Below, in pieces: positions 20,201 to 28,093 of a DNA stretch of 64,000 nucleotides. Source of the stretch: Methylotenera mobilis 13 (GTDB taxonomy: Bacteria > Pseudomonadota > Gammaproteobacteria > Burkholderiales > Methylophilaceae). The translations under genes were made by a program, and so were the position numbers. A model generated the notes under the pieces. It worked only from the letters and a program-made list of their open reading frames with translations. It searched no databases and had not been told where the DNA came from. Location of the stretch: NCBI RefSeq assembly GCF_000384255.1, contig NZ_KB913035.1, positions 905,362 through 969,361 on the forward strand, in the 5' to 3' direction. The first letter of the stretch is position 1. Each line of letters opens with the position of its first letter.

Positions 20201-20530
20201 AGCCAAGGCACCACTCTGAGTTTAGAAACTGTTGTGCCTAAAATTGAATCTCTCGGTAATGAACTCATTAAAATTGCAGCAGTATTGCCAACTATGCTTC
20301 GACCACAGCAACCTGAGGGTGTTGAATTAACCGGCGTCGAGATACCTGTCACACTCTTAAAATCGCTTGATACAATGTTAGCTGAGAATGATGCGGCAGC
20401 AGTTGTATTATATGAGCAGCATGCCGATACTTTTAAAGCCGCATTAGGTGCGTCATCTTTAAAATTAGGGCGTGAGATTAAACAGTTTTCGTTTGAAAGT
20501 GCACGTGAAATTTTAAAAGAATGGCTTTGA
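14222..20530 (+). CDS. Giant hybrid sensor histidine kinase with six PAS domains, GAF, receiver and Hpt
   Basis: A 2102-residue inner-membrane sensor. Two near-copies of a two-span membrane module (about 20-80 and 104-164) open the protein. A span near 185-205, a periplasmic sensor region and another span near 475-495 follow. The cytoplasmic part has three PAS domains (about 520-890), a GAF domain (893-1065), three more PAS domains (1073-1460), HisKA with His1498 in S-H-E-I-R-T-P-M-N, HATPase (about 1580-1710), a receiver with Asp1793 and an Hpt domain with His1966 in H-A-L-K-G. It therefore carries a whole His-Asp-His relay. The upstream HD-GYP regulator is the likely final receiver. About 105 residues after the Hpt match nothing I know. 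Confidence 0.93.
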   Translation: MKNKNNLLPTNFIEHTVPRIKILKPVIVYAVLASVWILFSDKALMQLFESSDLVELFSMLKGWLFVAVTSILLYLVLDNLQKYLLQKNAQTGQLEVAQIKKARLDILKPVFVYALLSGVWILFSDKFVMRLFTQAGQIEFAMSVKGWLFVAITSGLFYFLLNVWCEKIAMRAISYEQKRSFSPVNHMYSSFALLTLIVPLIGISFYKLQAPQLENEAISDLKVIANLKADQIQHWMLERSGDVDILLASDGLMRQIQKFSQSQFDPQRANQIQRRFNTYIQSYGYDNLMLVDQHGKVLVNTNTENPTLHVNQALLTLALKQQSTKFSNLMLDTDGEVYLDWIAPLPAMYVKEQQHAVAIVLRVSAKQFLYPLIQTWPTASTTAETLLVRQQGDEIIFLNQLRHRQSTALKLKFSTKKAPLPAKFSLSNTGAGTVKAKDYRAHNVIAAYVPVKGTDWRLIAKIDEDEVFAQLWNSLYWISLIAFAGIFAMMMTLVMLWRQQQRAQQLVMLAEKNQSNQLLAMLAENSSDSIYIKDIEGRYLLVNPEAAKALGGSAEDIIGKTDAEILPAEVAKNFRENDLLTIENMVLQTYEEELVTLHGVRTYLASKGPMRNAQGEVVGLFGISRDITERKDIEDSLRDSEQLLKEAQSIAKLGNWTLDHHTGRLFWSDQVYALFELTPQSFDATYEAFLAAIHPDDKEHVDTVYQHSITHQTGYEIEHRILMHDGRVKWVQERCFTLFDELGKPLTSHGTVQDITERIQAEAAVSRGRDLLFKVIDTAPVRVFWKDRDLRYLGCNTLFAKDSGLAHPQDLIGKDDYQMSWATEAALYRADDQAVMDSGVAKLFYEEQQTTKDGNALWLRTSKVPLKDEDDHVVGILGVYEDITQQKLAEAKIKRLTQLYAVLSYCNQAIVRSGHQDELFERICHDTVEFGSLKMAWIGLIDDESQLIKPVAIHGDLHHYMADVHISIDADSPFGKGPTGTAVRENHPVWIQDFINDPRTTAWHERGEHSGWKASAALPISCNGITIGAFNIYAGEVNAFDHEVQSLLIEMANDISFALDAFARDEARKTIELALQASEERLQLVLRGSRDAPWDWNLATNDLYYSDHWWSMLGYQPNELTVGAGLWQQIVHPDDLDLVNQAFDEVIKGSSNSYEIEFRMRHKDGHYVPVLSRGFILRDEHGTPLRVSGTNSDLTERKQAEAEREQAASLLKKITNRLPGMVYQYRLRADGSACFPYASEGIQEVYRVSAEEVMNDASSVLSIIHPDDYDGVVSSIQASAKALTPWRYEYRVKFSDQTVRWLSGNAMPENDLDGSVLWHGFIADVTERKANEEQIRKLSQAIEQSPESVVISNTQAQIEYVNQAFVDATGYSREDVIGKNSNILHSGQTPKATYEEMWAKLSEGLAWKGEFVNRRKDGSEYYEFAIITPLRAADGSVINYVAVKEDITEKKRVAVELDQHRNHLEGLIQSRTFELSQAREQAEAANHAKSTFLANMSHEIRTPMNAIIGLTHLLRRAGATPQQVERLDKIDGASRHLLTIINDILDLSKIESGKLVLETTDFYLSSVLDNIDSIIGESARDKGLQVEIDRGDVPPLLRGDPTRLRQALLNYAANAIKFTDQGKVSLSARLLEDNGNDFLVRFEVRDTGIGISPERANKLFQVFEQADTSITRKYGGTGLGLAITRKLANMMGGEVGVDSEVGQGSTFWFTARLQRGQDSSASTYGTSVLSDAESQLKLNHSGAKILLADDSAINREVAVEMLRNAGLILDTVADGVEAIGRVKQQKYDLVLMDMFMPNMGGIEATQLIRTLPDYEKTPIIAMTANAFDEDRSACFNAGMNDFIAKPVEPKLFYTTLLKWLPVKHIASGDVIDTAVDQESVATSDLSSMDGHVVLPPEHSAVAQVALEQLRTMSGLNISRVLEALRGNVEKYLSLLAEFINSHADDAAQLERLISQSDYVAARHSAHALKGAAATLGADSLALCASELETLLRESQGTTLSLETVVPKIESLGNELIKIAAVLPTMLRPQQPEGVELTGVEIPVTLLKSLDTMLAENDAAAVVLYEQHADTFKAALGASSLKLGREIKQFSFESAREILKEWL

Positions 20531-20551
20531 ATCTGGGCGAGTTAATCTTAT

Positions 20552-20770
20552 TTAAGCATTCTTTGCTTTAGTTAAAATCGCATATATCTCATCTTTAAGT
20601 TGTAACTTTTCTTTTTTCAAAGCCTCTACCGCCTCATGGCTTGCAACCTCGATAGCGGACTCAATATTTTTAATTTTTTGATCAAGTTCGTTATGGCGGT
20701 TAAATAGGGTCGTAAAATGCAAGTCGCTATGTTTTAGCGTTGAAATTAAATCGCGATATTCTGGAAACAT
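20552..20770 (-). CDS. DUF465 family small coiled-coil protein (YdcH-like)
   Basis: A 72-residue, highly helical protein (H-N-E-L-D-Q-K-I-K-N-I-E then L-K-K-E-K-L-Q-L-K-D-E-I) matching the DUF465/YdcH pattern of short proteins with a central D-x-x-I repeat. No molecular function is established for the family. It is monocistronic and convergent with the hybrid kinase, with a GAGG ribosome site before its ATG. The gap to its right (20771-21083) contains no gene, only its probable promoter DNA and the tRNA terminator. Confidence 0.8.
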   Translation of the reverse strand: MFPEYRDLISTLKHSDLHFTTLFNRHNELDQKIKNIESAIEVASHEAVEALKKEKLQLKDEIYAILTKAKNA

Positions 20771-21040
20771 GGTGAGGCTCCTTAATAAATACTAAAATCC
20801 AATATAGACAAGTTCATTGTAAATAAGGCTGTGATTAAGCTTATTGACTTATGTCATGAAATTGGTGACCTAGCGTAACAGCATAGGTAAATGAATATTT
20901 TTCTGTTAGTTGGAGGCTAACACGCGGGCTGCTCAAGTTGATTGAATATTAGAAGTGAGGGGTTTTTTGATTTAACTGTCTAACGACAGCTTAAACGGTG
21001 ACCACACAGAAAAATATGATATTTTTATGGAGCAGAAAAG

Positions 21041-21076
21041 AAAAAATCCTTATAAGTTTTCACTTATAAGGATTTT
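21041..21076 (-). terminator. Terminator of the tRNA-Val/tRNA-Asp unit
   Basis: A perfect 14-bp stem (21043-21056 with 21063-21076) and a six-base loop lie just past tRNA-Asp in the direction of transcription, followed on the minus strand by TTCTTTTC. Confidence 0.85.
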
Positions 21077-21083
21077 AAAATAT

Positions 21084-21160
21084 TGGCGGAGTGGACGGGA
21101 CTCGAACCCGCGACCCCCGGCGTGACAGGCCGGTATTCTAACCAACTGAACTACCACTCC
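21084..21160 (-). tRNA. tRNA-Asp (GTC)
   Basis: 77 nt including encoded CCA. The reverse strand folds as a standard cloverleaf: acceptor GGAGTGG/CCACTCC, D-loop with GTTGGTTAGA, anticodon loop CTGTCAC (anticodon GTC), T-loop GGTTCGAGTCC and discriminator G. Confidence 0.97.
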
Positions 21161-21222
21161 TTGAACTTAATGTATTAATACATATTTAAACTAAAGCTCA
21201 AATTTTCGTCAGTGCAAATTTT

Positions 21223-21298
21223 TGGTGGGTGCTAACGGGGTCGAACCGCTGACATTCGCCTTGTAAGGGCGACGCTCTACCAACTGAGCTAAGCACCC
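21223..21298 (-). tRNA. tRNA-Val (TAC)
   Basis: 76 nt including encoded CCA. The reverse strand has acceptor GGGTGCT/AGCACCC, a D-arm with AGCTCAGTTGGTAGAGC, anticodon loop CTTACAA (anticodon TAC), T-loop GGTTCGACCCC and discriminator A. It is transcribed before tRNA-Asp. Confidence 0.97.
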
Positions 21299-21319
21299 TG
21301 CAGCACTAACGAAGGCCGC

Positions 21320-21348
21320 ATATTACAGACAATGCGGCATGTTTTCAA
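21320..21348 (-). promoter_or_regulatory. Sigma-70 promoter of tRNA operon
   Basis: On the minus strand TTGAAA (21343-21348) and TAATAT (21320-21325) are exactly 17 bp apart, followed by a GC-rich discriminator (GCGGCC) of the kind seen at stringently controlled stable-RNA promoters. It lies 22 bp upstream of tRNA-Val. Confidence 0.8.
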
Positions 21349-21442
21349 CACATTTTTGAAATAATTTAAATAAAAAGGAGTTTTTTTGAATTGTCTCAAT
21401 TAAGTCACGTTTGGGATGTGCGTTTTGATGCTCTTTTGTCGA

Positions 21443-23152
21443 TTAATCGAAGTCGCTATCAAGTTTGATTTGATTTCGGCCAGCAGATTTTGCAACATAC
21501 ATCGCATCATCTGCACGTTTGAGTATTTCGTCCTCATTTAGCTCATGATGAATAAATACAACGACCCCAATACTAGCTGAACATAAATGTTCTATTTTAG
21601 ATTTGGTATCACCTGTATTTAACGATAGTAAATATGGTTGTAATAATGCTTTACGGATTTTTTCGGCAATACGGTTGGCCTGATGTATAGATTTCTCTTT
21701 ATTTTTGCTCAAGGTGTTGAGTAGGACAATAAACTCATCGCCACCAAAGCGTGACACTGTATCAACTTGGCGGACGCAATTTTTGATACGCACTGCAACC
21801 TCTAACAGTAATGCATCACCAAACGCATGACCATAGGTATCATTAATCGGTTTGAAGTTATCAAGATCTAAAAACATGAGCGCACAGTAGCGGCCATTGC
21901 GTTTGCTTGATGCCATGGTTTGGCCTAAACGGTCTTTAAGCAAGCGTCGATTTGGGAGCTTTGTCAGTGCATCATAAAACGCGAGTTGACGCACTTCGTC
22001 TTCTAGTTTCTTGCGGTCTGTAACATCTAAATTATGTCCCTGAAGGTATAAGAATTTGCCACTCTCATCCTCAATAGGCGTGACTCGACAATAAAAGTCC
22101 CGATAAACACCATCATTCCGTTTTAATCTAAAGTAATGGTCGTGGCCAGTTTTCTTTTCGAAATCAACTTGCCATATTTTTTGAGCCTCTGCGATATCTT
22201 CCGGATGCACAACGGAAGTCCATTTTTCTACGGTTAGGCTATCTTCTGGATTTTGGCCTGTAAAATCAAACCATTGCTTATTGGTATAGGTGAATGAGGT
22301 GCCGTCAAATGCCCACATGTGGATATTGGTGTTATTGAGCAGAATCGATAGTCTTTGTTCACTTTCTGCGAGCGCTTTACTTCGATTGGCTAGCTCAGAA
22401 GTGCGTTGTTTGATTCTCTCCTCAAGTGTCTCCTGATTGAGCAAAATTTCGTCAGTTGCACGCTTAAGCTTATTTATCACCACTTTAATGTGTTTGATAA
22501 ACGGGTTGAAAATCAGCATGGCTTCTAGTGAAAGTAATAGCAGTGTGAGAATCCATAACGCAGTCTCTGCTTTTTCGAGCTGCTTGATGGATGCTTCGCC
22601 CTCTAGCTGATATTGGTGCACGGCTTTATCCAGTGAGGAAACTAAAGTTGTTGGTGCTGTGTTGGTAATGTAGCGTAGCGCTGCGTTGTCTGGGCTTAGC
22701 TTATCGCTATCTGTTGCGAGCAATGCACGTACGGTATTGATGTAAGTTCTTACTTGTTTGTTAAGAGAGTAATCACCTTCAAAATACATGGCGCTTACCG
22801 CTGGAGACATTGAGGATGGTAGTCCCATTACTTTATTGCCATAAAGTAATCCATGATGCGAGATTGCCATTAACTCAATAGATTCTTCCAGTTTTGTGCG
22901 AATAGACGCACGCTCACTTGCATGTGCTGTCACCAATAAATTGGCGAATAGGGCTGTGCGTTGGCTTAGCATCCGTTGACGCCCACTAATATTAACGACT
23001 GCAGCGGTACTTTCTTGTTCAGAGATGACAAGTTTGAGGCTGTACCAAGCTGCAGTGGTGAGTGCGGCAACGAGAGATAGTGCAAGTACGTAGCGCCAAG
23101 TGAGGGCTTGCGCGATACCTAAGTCATCTTTGATGTGTGTTTTTGTGAACAA
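21443..23152 (-). CDS. Membrane diguanylate cyclase with PilJ-type sensor, PAS and GGDEF
   Basis: A 569-residue protein. A first span (about 20-40) is followed by a periplasmic PilJ/NarX-like four-helix sensor marked by N-I-S-G-R-Q-R-M-L-S-Q-R, a second span (about 198-216), a coiled linker with R-I-K-Q-R-T-S-E-L, a PAS domain (about 265-385) and a GGDEF domain with intact G-G-D-E-F at 470-474. The inhibitory R-Q-V-D site sits five residues before it. It should make cyclic di-GMP in response to a periplasmic cue; the same sensor type reads nitrate in NarX, but the ligand here is unknown. It is monocistronic. Confidence 0.92.
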   Translation of the reverse strand: MFTKTHIKDDLGIAQALTWRYVLALSLVAALTTAAWYSLKLVISEQESTAAVVNISGRQRMLSQRTALFANLLVTAHASERASIRTKLEESIELMAISHHGLLYGNKVMGLPSSMSPAVSAMYFEGDYSLNKQVRTYINTVRALLATDSDKLSPDNAALRYITNTAPTTLVSSLDKAVHQYQLEGEASIKQLEKAETALWILTLLLLSLEAMLIFNPFIKHIKVVINKLKRATDEILLNQETLEERIKQRTSELANRSKALAESEQRLSILLNNTNIHMWAFDGTSFTYTNKQWFDFTGQNPEDSLTVEKWTSVVHPEDIAEAQKIWQVDFEKKTGHDHYFRLKRNDGVYRDFYCRVTPIEDESGKFLYLQGHNLDVTDRKKLEDEVRQLAFYDALTKLPNRRLLKDRLGQTMASSKRNGRYCALMFLDLDNFKPINDTYGHAFGDALLLEVAVRIKNCVRQVDTVSRFGGDEFIVLLNTLSKNKEKSIHQANRIAEKIRKALLQPYLLSLNTGDTKSKIEHLCSASIGVVVFIHHELNEDEILKRADDAMYVAKSAGRNQIKLDSDFD

Positions 23153-23422
23153 GTATTTTCTCAGTTCTTGTCACTGCATATGACAATTGACTATAAGCCA
23201 AATTTGCAAGTCAAAGAGGAGATATTTGAGTATCCACCGGTGGTTTGAAATGCAGACTCTAGTACTTGGTTCAACTCTAACAAAATTGTCTATACAGGTA
23301 AAGCGACCTTATTGGGTATATGCTTGAATAAACAAAGGTTTTAGAGACATTTAGATATTAGTGCGATAGGTTTGGGTAAGTTGAGTCGAGTTTTATGTTT
23401 TCAATACTTTTTATATACTGAT

Positions 23423-23455
23423 ATGCATCAGTTAAGAGATCTGATGCATTTTTTT
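23423..23455 (+). terminator. Orphan rho-independent terminator
   Basis: A 9-bp stem (ATGCATCAG at 23423-23431 with CTGATGCAT at 23441-23449) is followed by seven T residues on the plus strand. No plus-strand gene lies upstream: 23153-23422 is the divergent upstream region of the cyclase at 21443-23152. It may end a short untranslated RNA or insulate the PepSY promoter. No convincing start for such an RNA was found. Confidence 0.6.
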
Positions 23456-23470
23456 AAATGGCACATGTAT

Positions 23471-23509
23471 TTTAAGCTTGATTTAAGCTTAGACGCATAA
23501 AGTGATACT
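23471..23509 (+). promoter_or_regulatory. PmrA-like direct repeat and promoter upstream of PepSY gene
   Basis: TTTAAG-CTTGA-TTTAAG at 23471-23487 matches the known PmrA/BasR box form (C/T)TTAA(G/T)-N5-(C/T)TTAA(G/T). A GATACT -10 candidate at 23504-23509 is 16 bp downstream of the second half-site, so the repeat takes the -35 position, as in class II activation. The same repeat type precedes the other PepSY gene. Binding by the regulator encoded at 25190-25855 is inferred. Confidence 0.65.
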
Positions 23510-23535
23510 CACCATTTAAACAAAGGAGTTATATC

Positions 23536-23856
23536 ATGAAAAAATCAATGAATACATTGGCCTTAGTGTCGGTCATTTCATTTGCTTTATTATCGCCATT
23601 AGCGTTTGCGGATGATGATGCCCAAGAAATTGAAGCAATCTCAAAAGAGTTAGGTCTAATTACATTAGAGCAGGCGAAAGCAAAGGCGCTTGCTGCAAAA
23701 CCTGGTGCAGTAGAAGATGCTGATCTAGAAAATAGAAAGTTTGGTAAAGGCTGGGATTATGAGTTTGAAATTGTTGATGCTGATGGGCGTGAGTGGGAAG
23801 TTTTAGTAGATGCTAAAACTGGCGCAGTTAGAGATGTCAGCCAAGAGTGGTTTTAA
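23536..23856 (+). CDS. Secreted PepSY-domain protein
   Basis: A 106-residue protein with a signal peptide cut near A-F-A (about 23-25) and one PepSY domain (about 40-104) with G-x-V-E-D-A-D-L-E, W-D-Y-E-F-E-I-V-D-A-D-G and V-D-A-K-T-G-A-V. PepSY proteins are periplasmic modulators that restrain peptidases or sensor kinases. AAAGGAG precedes the ATG. Its stop overlaps by four bases the stop of the convergent sensor kinase. With the PmrA-like box upstream it is probably a target of the neighbouring two-component system, and may feed back on the kinase; this is inference. Confidence 0.85.
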   Translation: MKKSMNTLALVSVISFALLSPLAFADDDAQEIEAISKELGLITLEQAKAKALAAKPGAVEDADLENRKFGKGWDYEFEIVDADGREWEVLVDAKTGAVRDVSQEWF

Positions 23857-25190
23857 GTGAATAACTTGCGTGGGGTAAATCTAATTTCAACCCGTAAGCC
23901 GCCCAGTGCGGCTGAGCGGCTGAAACTTAGGTTTGCTCCATAACTGTTGGCAATGTCATAGACAATAGCAAGCCCTAAGCCACTGCCAACAACAGATTCA
24001 TCTGCTCTAAAACCACGCTGAGTGAGTGCGTTTAACTCATGAACAGGGCAGCCTGGTCCGTCATCTTCAATCACAAAAATTGGTGCATCGCCACCCGTGA
24101 CGGTGAGTGATACATTACGTTTACACCATTTACAGGCGTTATCTAACAAGTTGCCGAGTATCTCCATTAAGTCTTCGCCATCACCATTAAACTTTGTTCC
24201 CTCGTTGACTTCCCAAGTGATATTCACAATCTTAGTTTTATAAATCATGCGCAAGGTATGCGTCAGTTGAGCAATCTCGATTTTCAAATCTATTTGCTGC
24301 ATAGGGCGGATGTCGCCCATTAAACGAGCACGTTTTAGCTCTCTCTCGATAATTTGGTCTAGCGAGTTTGTTGCTGCATAGATAGACTCACGGATTTGTG
24401 GAAGCCCTTCAATTTCTGAACGCTCTGCAGTTTGATTGAGTAGTGTTAGTTTTGTTTTGAGGGCGTGAGCCAAATTACCTAGAGACTCTCTGGAACGTTT
24501 AGATTTTTGCTGGATAGATTGAAGCAGATGATTAAGCTCTGTAATCAGTGGCGCAATCTCTACAGGGCCTTTAGAGGTGATCTGATTCGCTTCGCCACGC
24601 TCTAGTTTAGCGATGTCGCTTTGAATTATTTTTAACGGCAAGAGCGAATGCTGAATAATCAGCCGCTGTATTGCCAATAACATGATGAGACCCAGTAATG
24701 AGATTGCAGCGTATATCAACTGGAAGTGCTCAATGCTAGCTTTTAAGGGACCTAAGTTTTCAGCAACTGCAATACTAATGGCTTGTCCTTGTTTTTGATA
24801 TCCAGTGGCAACAATCAGTAGTGATTGTGCTTCAGGACCTTTGCTATATAGTAGCTTTTGTTCATCTTTTGCTAGGCTTTTAATATTGAGATCAGTATCC
24901 CATAGCGACCGTGAAATGAGGCGCTGGTTACCAGTAATTACAACATAATAGTGTCCAGAGAATGGTCGCTGGTAGATAGCACTTAAGCGTTGTGGGTCAA
25001 TTTCAAGTTGGTTGGATGCATTAAATTGGGCACTGGCGAGCAAGCTCTCACCCTCATGTTGCAAGCGTTTGCTTAATTGATCTTCGCTTAGTTTGTTGAT
25101 TGCGTAACTTACGACTAGCCATTGTAGCGAGAGTAATAACACTAGGCTAAATGTCAGGCTCCAAGATAGTCGACCTTTGAGTGAAAGCAT
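23853..25190 (-). CDS. Sensor histidine kinase of the PepSY-linked two-component system
   Basis: A 445-residue inner-membrane kinase. Span 1 lies at about 11-31, a periplasmic sensor at about 32-155, span 2 at about 158-180 and a HAMP-like linker follows. The dimerisation helix has phosphoacceptor His242 in N-L-A-H-A-L-K-T-K-L; the Pro usual after K-T is Lys here. The ATP-binding domain shows N-A-C-K-W-C, D-D-G-P-G and G-S-G-L-G-L-A. Its start overlaps the regulator stop by one base (TAATG), so they are co-translated. The layout resembles PmrB/QseC/PhoQ-type kinases that sense cations or peptides. Confidence 0.88.
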   Translation of the reverse strand: MLSLKGRLSWSLTFSLVLLLSLQWLVVSYAINKLSEDQLSKRLQHEGESLLASAQFNASNQLEIDPQRLSAIYQRPFSGHYYVVITGNQRLISRSLWDTDLNIKSLAKDEQKLLYSKGPEAQSLLIVATGYQKQGQAISIAVAENLGPLKASIEHFQLIYAAISLLGLIMLLAIQRLIIQHSLLPLKIIQSDIAKLERGEANQITSKGPVEIAPLITELNHLLQSIQQKSKRSRESLGNLAHALKTKLTLLNQTAERSEIEGLPQIRESIYAATNSLDQIIERELKRARLMGDIRPMQQIDLKIEIAQLTHTLRMIYKTKIVNITWEVNEGTKFNGDGEDLMEILGNLLDNACKWCKRNVSLTVTGGDAPIFVIEDDGPGCPVHELNALTQRGFRADESVVGSGLGLAIVYDIANSYGANLSFSRSAALGGLRVEIRFTPRKLFT

Positions 25191-25855
25191 TACGAAGCCA
25201 CTCCAAACACATAGCCTTGGCCGCGCCTGGTTTGTATTAAGTGACTACCAATTTTTTGGCGCAGACGATTGACATAGACTTCAATCACATTGCTGTCTTT
25301 ATCTTCATCATATTCATAAATATGTTCAGTTAACACTGATTTAGAAAGAATGTGTCCTGAATGCAGCATAAAGTATCTTAATAATCTAAACTCAATATTC
25401 GTCAGGTTGCATTGCTCACCGTGATTGAAGATGACTGTTTGCGTTTGTTCATTTAATTTAAAGTGTGCTGTGTGTAGCGTTTCTACCGTATTACCGGTAC
25501 TACGTTTTAATACCGCGCTGACTCGTGCAAGTAGTTCTTCGATCTGAAATGGCTTACTTATGTAATCATCTGCACCCGTGTTAAAGCCAGTCACTTTGTC
25601 TTGCCATCCGCCTCGAGCAGTAAGAATAATGACAGGCGTGGCCACTTGTGCACTGCGCCAGTTAGCTAGTATTTCTAGTCCGTTGCGTTTCGGTAAACCT
25701 AAATCTAGTATGACCAAGTCGTAAGGCTCTAATTTACCTTGTATTTCAGCCTCTATGCCATCAGTCGCTATGTCTGTTGCATACCCAGCACGCTGAAGAC
25801 CAGCTTGAAGTTGTGGACCAAGGGTTGCGTCATCTTCAACTAAAAGTAGTCGCAT
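25190..25855 (-). CDS. OmpR-family response regulator of the PepSY-linked system
   Basis: A 221-residue regulator: receiver (1-115) with acidic pocket E7-D8-D9, phosphoacceptor Asp51 in V-I-L-D-L-G-L-P and Lys in I-S-K-P-F, then a winged-helix DNA-binding domain (about 125-220) with L-T-N-I-E-F-R-L-L and V-Y-V-N-R-L-R-Q-K-I. It lies between the PepSY gene at 25859 (3-bp gap) and the kinase (1-bp overlap), a single operon. The PmrA/QseB-like subfamily agrees with the TTAAG direct repeats found before both PepSY genes. Confidence 0.9.
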   Translation of the reverse strand: MRLLLVEDDATLGPQLQAGLQRAGYATDIATDGIEAEIQGKLEPYDLVILDLGLPKRNGLEILANWRSAQVATPVIILTARGGWQDKVTGFNTGADDYISKPFQIEELLARVSAVLKRSTGNTVETLHTAHFKLNEQTQTVIFNHGEQCNLTNIEFRLLRYFMLHSGHILSKSVLTEHIYEYDEDKDSNVIEVYVNRLRQKIGSHLIQTRRGQGYVFGVAS

Positions 25856-25858
25856 CGC

Positions 25859-26188
25859 TTAATCCTCAAGCTCTAGCTTGATGAGTTTTCCAGTTTTTGC
25901 ATCAAGTTTGATTTCCCAAACTTGGCTTTGAGCATCGAGAATTTCTATCTCGTAAATGTGTGTGCCTTTTTTTTGTTCTAGTTCAGTTTCGAGCACCTCC
26001 CCAGGTTTGATGGCTTTTGCTAACTTCGTGATTTTTTCTAGAGGGAGAATTTTTCCTGCGCTTAAGAGTTGTCGTGCCGTTTGCTGATTGATATCAGCAT
26101 TTGCATCTTTGTCAGTCAATATAAGCAAGCTGGTGAACAGGCTGCCAGCTGTGATGGCTAATACAAATAGATTAAATTTTTTCATCAT
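25859..26188 (-). CDS. Secreted or membrane-anchored PepSY-domain protein
   Basis: A 109-residue protein with an N-terminal hydrophobic segment (about 6-24; cleavage unclear, so it may be an anchor) and a PepSY domain (about 45-108) with K-P-G-E-V-L-E-T-E-L-E, Y-E-I-E-I-L-D and K-L-D-A-K-T-G-K-L. It is first in the operon, three bases before the response regulator. It is the likely periplasmic partner of the kinase, paired with the second PepSY protein convergent to the operon end. Confidence 0.83.
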   Translation of the reverse strand: MMKKFNLFVLAITAGSLFTSLLILTDKDANADINQQTARQLLSAGKILPLEKITKLAKAIKPGEVLETELEQKKGTHIYEIEILDAQSQVWEIKLDAKTGKLIKLELED

Positions 26189-26271
26189 AATGTGTTGTTT
26201 GCATGAGGATATTACCCCTCATAGAAAAACTTCGACTGAAAGATAATGGTAACGTATTGTGCATTAGAAAG

Positions 26272-26288
26272 CTTAACTTAAGCTTAAA
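26272..26288 (-). promoter_or_regulatory. PmrA-like direct repeat upstream of PepSY-regulator-kinase operon
   Basis: On the minus strand TTTAAG-CTTAA-GTTAAG spans 26288 to 26272, the same repeat with N5 spacing as before the gene at 23536. It sits 84 bp before the start codon and suggests autoregulation. I could not find a clear -10 box. The remaining DNA to ftsX (26289-26419) holds nothing else I recognise. Confidence 0.6.
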
Positions 26289-26419
26289 TTGTGAACACCA
26301 TGTTAAGCATCAATCAATATAGCTACTGGAAATACCGCTAGGTACTTAAAATAAATTAACTTAGAGACATGCGATAGTTATTGCATGCCTCTTAAGGTAA
26401 CGTTTGCTGGCTGGAGGGA

Positions 26420-27340
26420 TTAATTGATTTTGTAGCTGGCAATTGCACGTGACACAGCAATATAGGAGCCTATCCAGCCAATAGAGATTGCAGAAATAAT
26501 GACTGCTAGGAATAGTTGAGTATCAAATAACGTTACGCTGAAATCATTGCTATATAAATGCGCGATTTGCGAAATGGAGAGATTAAACGCCTGAATAATA
26601 CCGATGAGCATGAGTACCGCCATTAAGCCGCCAAATAGTCCATAAAGCGCACCAGCATAAAGGAATGGCATGCGAATAAAGCTACGTGTAGCCCCGATAA
26701 GGTTGCTCACTTCGATTTCATCTTTTTGCGTTAATATCTGCATACGCACCGTATTGCCAATAATCACTAAAAGTACGATAGCTAATAAGCCAGCAATCAT
26801 CGAGATAAGTTTTTTCCCTAGGCTCAATAACGATGAAAGACGTTTCACCCACTCTGTATTGAGTAATGCAAGTTCTACACTCGGTAAGTTTTGTAGTGTA
26901 TCTTTTAGTCGAATCAAGCTATCAGGGTCTGATGATTTTGCTTGAATAAAAAATGCGTCTGGTAACGGATTTTTACCTAATTGAGACACAGCATCGCTAA
27001 TCTCTTGGTTGCTCCTTGATTTAGTTTGTAACTGCTGCCATGCCTCTTCTTTAGTGACTAAATGAAAGTTTGCAATACCCTGATTTTTTGCTAATTGGCG
27101 TTCAACTTCTTTGATTTCATCAGTATTCGCATCCACTTTTAAGAATAAGCTAATCTCGGTGTCTTTTTGCATGTGGTCAGTGAGTTTTGATAAGTTATCT
27201 ACCGCCAAATAGAACAGGCTTGGCAGGCACATGGCGACACCAATCACCAAACAAATCATGAACGTTGAGAGCATGTTGTTATGCATGCGGCTAAGCACAA
27301 GTTTAAGTGTCTGTATGTGTTGATTTAGCCAGTTGTTCAT
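26420..27340 (-). CDS. ftsX: Cell-division protein FtsX
   Basis: A 306-residue membrane subunit of the FtsEX complex, which couples ATP hydrolysis at the division ring to activation of septal murein hydrolases. A span near 21-45 is followed by a periplasmic domain (about 48-170) and three more spans (about 178-200, 228-250, 272-295), the family plan. The start overlaps the ftsE stop by four bases, giving translational coupling. It is last in the ftsY-ftsE-ftsX operon. Confidence 0.93.
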   Translation of the reverse strand: MNNWLNQHIQTLKLVLSRMHNNMLSTFMICLVIGVAMCLPSLFYLAVDNLSKLTDHMQKDTEISLFLKVDANTDEIKEVERQLAKNQGIANFHLVTKEEAWQQLQTKSRSNQEISDAVSQLGKNPLPDAFFIQAKSSDPDSLIRLKDTLQNLPSVELALLNTEWVKRLSSLLSLGKKLISMIAGLLAIVLLVIIGNTVRMQILTQKDEIEVSNLIGATRSFIRMPFLYAGALYGLFGGLMAVLMLIGIIQAFNLSISQIAHLYSNDFSVTLFDTQLFLAVIISAISIGWIGSYIAVSRAIASYKIN

Positions 27341-28050
27341 GATGTGAAGCGCTCTACGGAAGATGGTGCTTGGTCTAAGTGAGGTTCTTTAAGTAAGTGC
27401 TCAGTCAGCGAGCCTTGGTTGATATGCATGACTCTATTTTGTCTTGCGCTCATACCCAATGCATCATGTGTGGACATAATGACCGTCACCCCAACCTGAT
27501 TAAAGGCATAGAAAATCGCCATAATGTCAGCGGCATAACTAGCATCTAAATTGCCAGTAGGTTCATCTGCCAGTAGTATTGAGGGGCGACTGACTACTGC
27601 ACGTGCGATGGCTAAGCGTTGTTGCTCGCCGCCAGACAAAGTAATTGGCATCGCCTTTTCTTTATTCAATAAACCTACTTTATCCAGTGCCGCCCTCACG
27701 CGCTTGGCCGCCTCTTGTCCAGTAACACCATTGATATGTAATGGTAAAATGACATTCTCAAAACAGTTTCTGTCATACAGCAGTTTATGATCTTGAAAAA
27801 TCAACCCAAATCGACGGCGTAGAAATGGGATAGCCGATGGTTTTAGCTGGCTGACATTTTGATTTGCAATCAACACCGTACCGCTGGTAGGGCGTTCTGT
27901 TGCAGCAATCAGCTTTAACAATGTACTTTTACCAGCGCCAGAGTGCCCAGTTAGAAACACAAACTCACCAGCATCAATATTGAAACTAATGTTTTTGAGT
28001 ATCTCATCGCTACCTGGGTAGCGTTTGGTGACTTTGTCAAATTGAATCAT
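27337..28050 (-). CDS. ftsE: Cell-division ATP-binding protein FtsE
   Basis: A 237-residue ABC ATPase paired with FtsX. Walker A is G-H-S-G-A-G-K-S-T, the signature is L-S-G-G-E-Q-Q-R and Walker B is I-L-L-A-D-E-P-T-G, ending D-P-T-like with N-L-D. The order ftsY-ftsE-ftsX is the one known from E. coli and most proteobacteria. It lies 43 bp behind ftsY. Confidence 0.95.
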   Translation of the reverse strand: MIQFDKVTKRYPGSDEILKNISFNIDAGEFVFLTGHSGAGKSTLLKLIAATERPTSGTVLIANQNVSQLKPSAIPFLRRRFGLIFQDHKLLYDRNCFENVILPLHINGVTGQEAAKRVRAALDKVGLLNKEKAMPITLSGGEQQRLAIARAVVSRPSILLADEPTGNLDASYAADIMAIFYAFNQVGVTVIMSTHDALGMSARQNRVMHINQGSLTEHLLKEPHLDQAPSSVERFTS

Positions 28051-28093
28051 GCTGGTATTTTATTCTTAATATTGCAGTCTTTTGGAAATAGTT

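Noticed and set aside
14222-20530. Repeated PAS segments as a repeat array or assembly artefact
   Set aside because: The six PAS domains differ widely in sequence and belong to one continuous frame with a normal kinase order.
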